Assembly (NCBI RefSeq): GCF_021130785.1
Contig: NC_060212.1
Span: forward strand, 147,523,501 to 147,587,500
DNA: 64,000 nucleotides
DNA from: Homalodisca vitripennis
Lineage: Eukaryota; Arthropoda; Insecta; Hemiptera; Cicadellidae
Direction of reading: 5' to 3'
The notes under the pieces are model-generated. The model was not told the DNA's origin. It saw only the letters and a list, made by a program, of their open reading frames with translations, and made no database searches. The position numbers and the translations under genes are program-made. Positions 62,340-64,000 of this stretch are shown in pieces (within the stretch, counting starts at the first letter, position 1; each line of letters starts with the position of its first letter).

Positions 62340-63318
62340 ATATATATCACATTGTTCATGTTTGCATTCGATGAAGGTCTGGGACAATCACTGACAAATA
62401 TTGGGTAAATTTTTCCTCACAACAAATAAAACAAAACATCTGAAGTTACTTTTCACTGGTTAGTTTACCACTTACATGATATTTGTTTGAGAGGTGCTCT
62501 CCCAAAACTCATAGAGTTAACCACTCTTTCAATTCAAGTAGTAGTTGTAAATGCTCTAGTATAGTAGGGGGTAGCACGGAAAGGTAACAGACCACGATAG
62601 CCCAGATAAGCGTATCGCCCTCGCGGCCAGGACAATTAAAATCGTCCCTGCTTCACGTAGTTGTCAGACTTTCTACTACATTAAACTTCTCTTATTATCC
62701 CAGACGAAAACTTGAGCCATAATTTCCTAATTCTTCCTTGTCAAGACGTATTATACTTATTTTGCCTGTCATGGAAGAAGTTTATAGCAACTGAAAAATT
62801 AAAAGGTGGTTTACTTTCCTGGTTTTCGGTAATGTTTAAAAAGTGATAGTTAAAATAATTACCAGTTACAATATCAAAAAGACCACAATTGAATATTATT
62901 TTATTAAGGAATGTATTCAGTTTTATTCAGTTACGTGGGTATTATGATGTGTTCCTCGAGCACGAAAGGCCTCACATAAATAAATATTATATTATTGGAG
63001 TTTTTGTTTTTAAATTTATTAAATAATATTTGTTTACAAAATACAGTATAACTAGTGTTTTAACAATAACAATAACAGTAGATCTAGTTCAACATATTAT
63101 ACACTATTCTTAGAAAAATACTAACCACCAAAATAAATTTGCAATAATATAAGTACATACTTATACTTAAATTTCTGCTTATAGACATAATAAGTAAGCA
63201 GTACTCTCCTAAAATATCACATAAAAGTACTGTTGATTAAATTTATTGCTTTAATTCGGGGTTTATTTATAAAAACTTTCGAAAATAATCAATTAGTTTA
63301 GTAACAAATCACCGGTAT

Positions 63319-63828
63319 GATCTAAAAAATCTAAATTGTTGTAAATGATTTCCACTACATTCTTTATAATAATAAAGAAGGTCCTCTACACACTTATAGA
63401 CGGTAAGTAAACTTTTATACGTATGCTACAGGATCTCAAAGTTTATTAAATTGATTAACATTATTAAAACAAAATAATTATTCTATTTAATTTAACAATA
63501 AATATTGTTTGCATTATCACAGTATTATAAGTTTTCATGTCGGAAACTCGGAATTATGAATATCCCCATTCTTAACCGAGTATCGACTTCTTCTGCCAAT
63601 TAGAAAATTAATTTTGAATCGCAGAAAAAAAATCATAATTATTTTTTTAACATCATCTATAAATATTGCAATACAAATTGAATTTAAGGTGAGTTTAGCG
63701 TGAATTTCTTCACAAAATTTAGCAGTAATTTTGAGACGGCTTGGGTAAAGTAATCTTGTATTATTTTTATTTTTAATATAGTTCTTCAGATTACAATAAT
63801 AATAATAAAAAAAAAATAGAAAACTCCA
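63319..63828. other. AT-rich spacer, nothing recognised
   Basis: No gene. It ends with an AATAATAATAAT run and A9 before the C-rich minisatellite. The minus-strand open frame at 63535-63909 exists only because the G-rich strand of the minisatellite has no stops. Confidence 0.5.
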
Positions 63829-63924
63829 CCCCCCCCCCCCCCCACCCCCCCCCCCCCCCACCCCCCCCCCCCCCCACCCCCCCCCCCCCCCACCCCCCCC
63901 CCCCCCCACCCCCCCCCCCCCCCA
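63829..63924. repeat. Perfect minisatellite (C15A)6
   Basis: Single A residues at 63828, 63844, 63860, 63876, 63892, 63908 and 63924 are each separated by exactly 15 C. That is six perfect 16-bp units. The minus strand is (TG15)6, a strong G-quadruplex former. It abuts the sharp left edge of repeat E copy b. Confidence 0.95.
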
Positions 63925-63925
63925 A

Positions 63926-64000
63926 ATTTGGAATGCTTACGTTAAGGCTCTAACTCAATAGGCCTACGTGTTATTTTCTGAAAGATAATAAGGAATTCAT
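63926..64000 (+). repeat. Dispersed repeat E, copy b (runs off the window)
   Basis: Matches 42201-42275 in the same orientation, starting exactly after the C15A array. The right border is not visible. Confidence 0.8.

Larger units (their letters stand above)
60310..63318 (+). repeat. Duplicated block F, copy b
   Basis: Direct counterpart of 28256-30915. Anchors are CAGGAATCTACACAATGACC at 60539, CTGAGTTTCTGCAGCATTAA at 61153, AACATGACTTTGTCATTTCT at 61581, CCCAGATAAGCGTATCGCC at 62601 and TTGCTTTAATTCGGGGTTTA at 63247. It is longer than copy a because of a TA microsatellite, a ~62-bp local duplicate insertion and other inserts at 61900-62520. The two related modules recur at ~61065-61215 and ~62575-62715. 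No open frame is shared between the copies. Confidence 0.85.

Noticed and set aside
63535..63909. 124-codon minus-strand ORF with poly-glycine
   Set aside because: It is the stop-free G-rich strand of the C15A minisatellite plus AT-rich flank; not a gene.

Overview
This window looks like AT-rich nuclear DNA of an insect. It is gene-poor and crowded with decayed mobile elements. The evidence is the set of element families: Helitrons with Pif1-type helicase remnants, non-LTR reverse transcriptase fragments, a solo LTR, a Merlin-like DNA transposon, a foldback element, Tc1/mariner-like MITEs, TA-rich microsatellites and a satellite array. Nothing prokaryotic is present: no operons, Shine-Dalgarno-led genes, CRISPR or IS elements. 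I suspect a sap-feeding hemipteran with a large genome, but that is only an impression. No tRNA or rRNA was found.

Only one convincing intact gene is present, at 37142-38020 (+). It is a single-exon, GC-richer reading frame for a 292-residue secreted protein with a signal peptide, a Gly/Ala-rich middle and a serine tail. It has a TATA-like box, two short upstream ORFs and three AATAAA signals downstream. I do not recognise its family. Every other protein-like stretch is a broken transposon gene: helicase (16.9-17.5 kb and 60.0-60.2 kb), reverse transcriptase (18.5-19.3 kb and 50.3-50.9 kb), a transposase-like N-terminus (21.0-21.5 kb) and a Merlin transposase N-terminus (47.0-47.2 kb).

Layout. 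1-2390: edge of a ~172-bp satellite array that decays rightward. 2.4-11 kb: mostly featureless AT-rich DNA. 11.1-14.1 kb: solo LTR, two stacked Helitrons and an inverted-repeat element. 16.9-21.5 kb: Helitron, LINE and transposase remnants. 25.6-30.9 kb: first copies of two local duplications (R and F). 32.4-35.8 kb: long foldback element. 37-38.2 kb: the secreted-protein gene. 39.6-49.8 kb: a MITE, duplicated block D (two copies), and a Merlin element with 8-bp target duplications. 50-55 kb: LINE fragment and a GC-patchy non-autonomous transposon. 56-64 kb: second copies of C, R (as an inverted pair) and F, an inserted Helitron, and a perfectly regular C15A minisatellite.

The most informative structure is the set of old intra-window duplications (R, F, D, C, E). 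Because one copy is often uninterrupted, they act as natural empty sites. They show a Helitron inserted exactly between A and T at 59643/60310, and a LINE tail inserted at 57877-58372. I found no gene cluster that acts as a pathway. All coordinates of degenerate repeats are by eye and approximate to about 10-50 bp.
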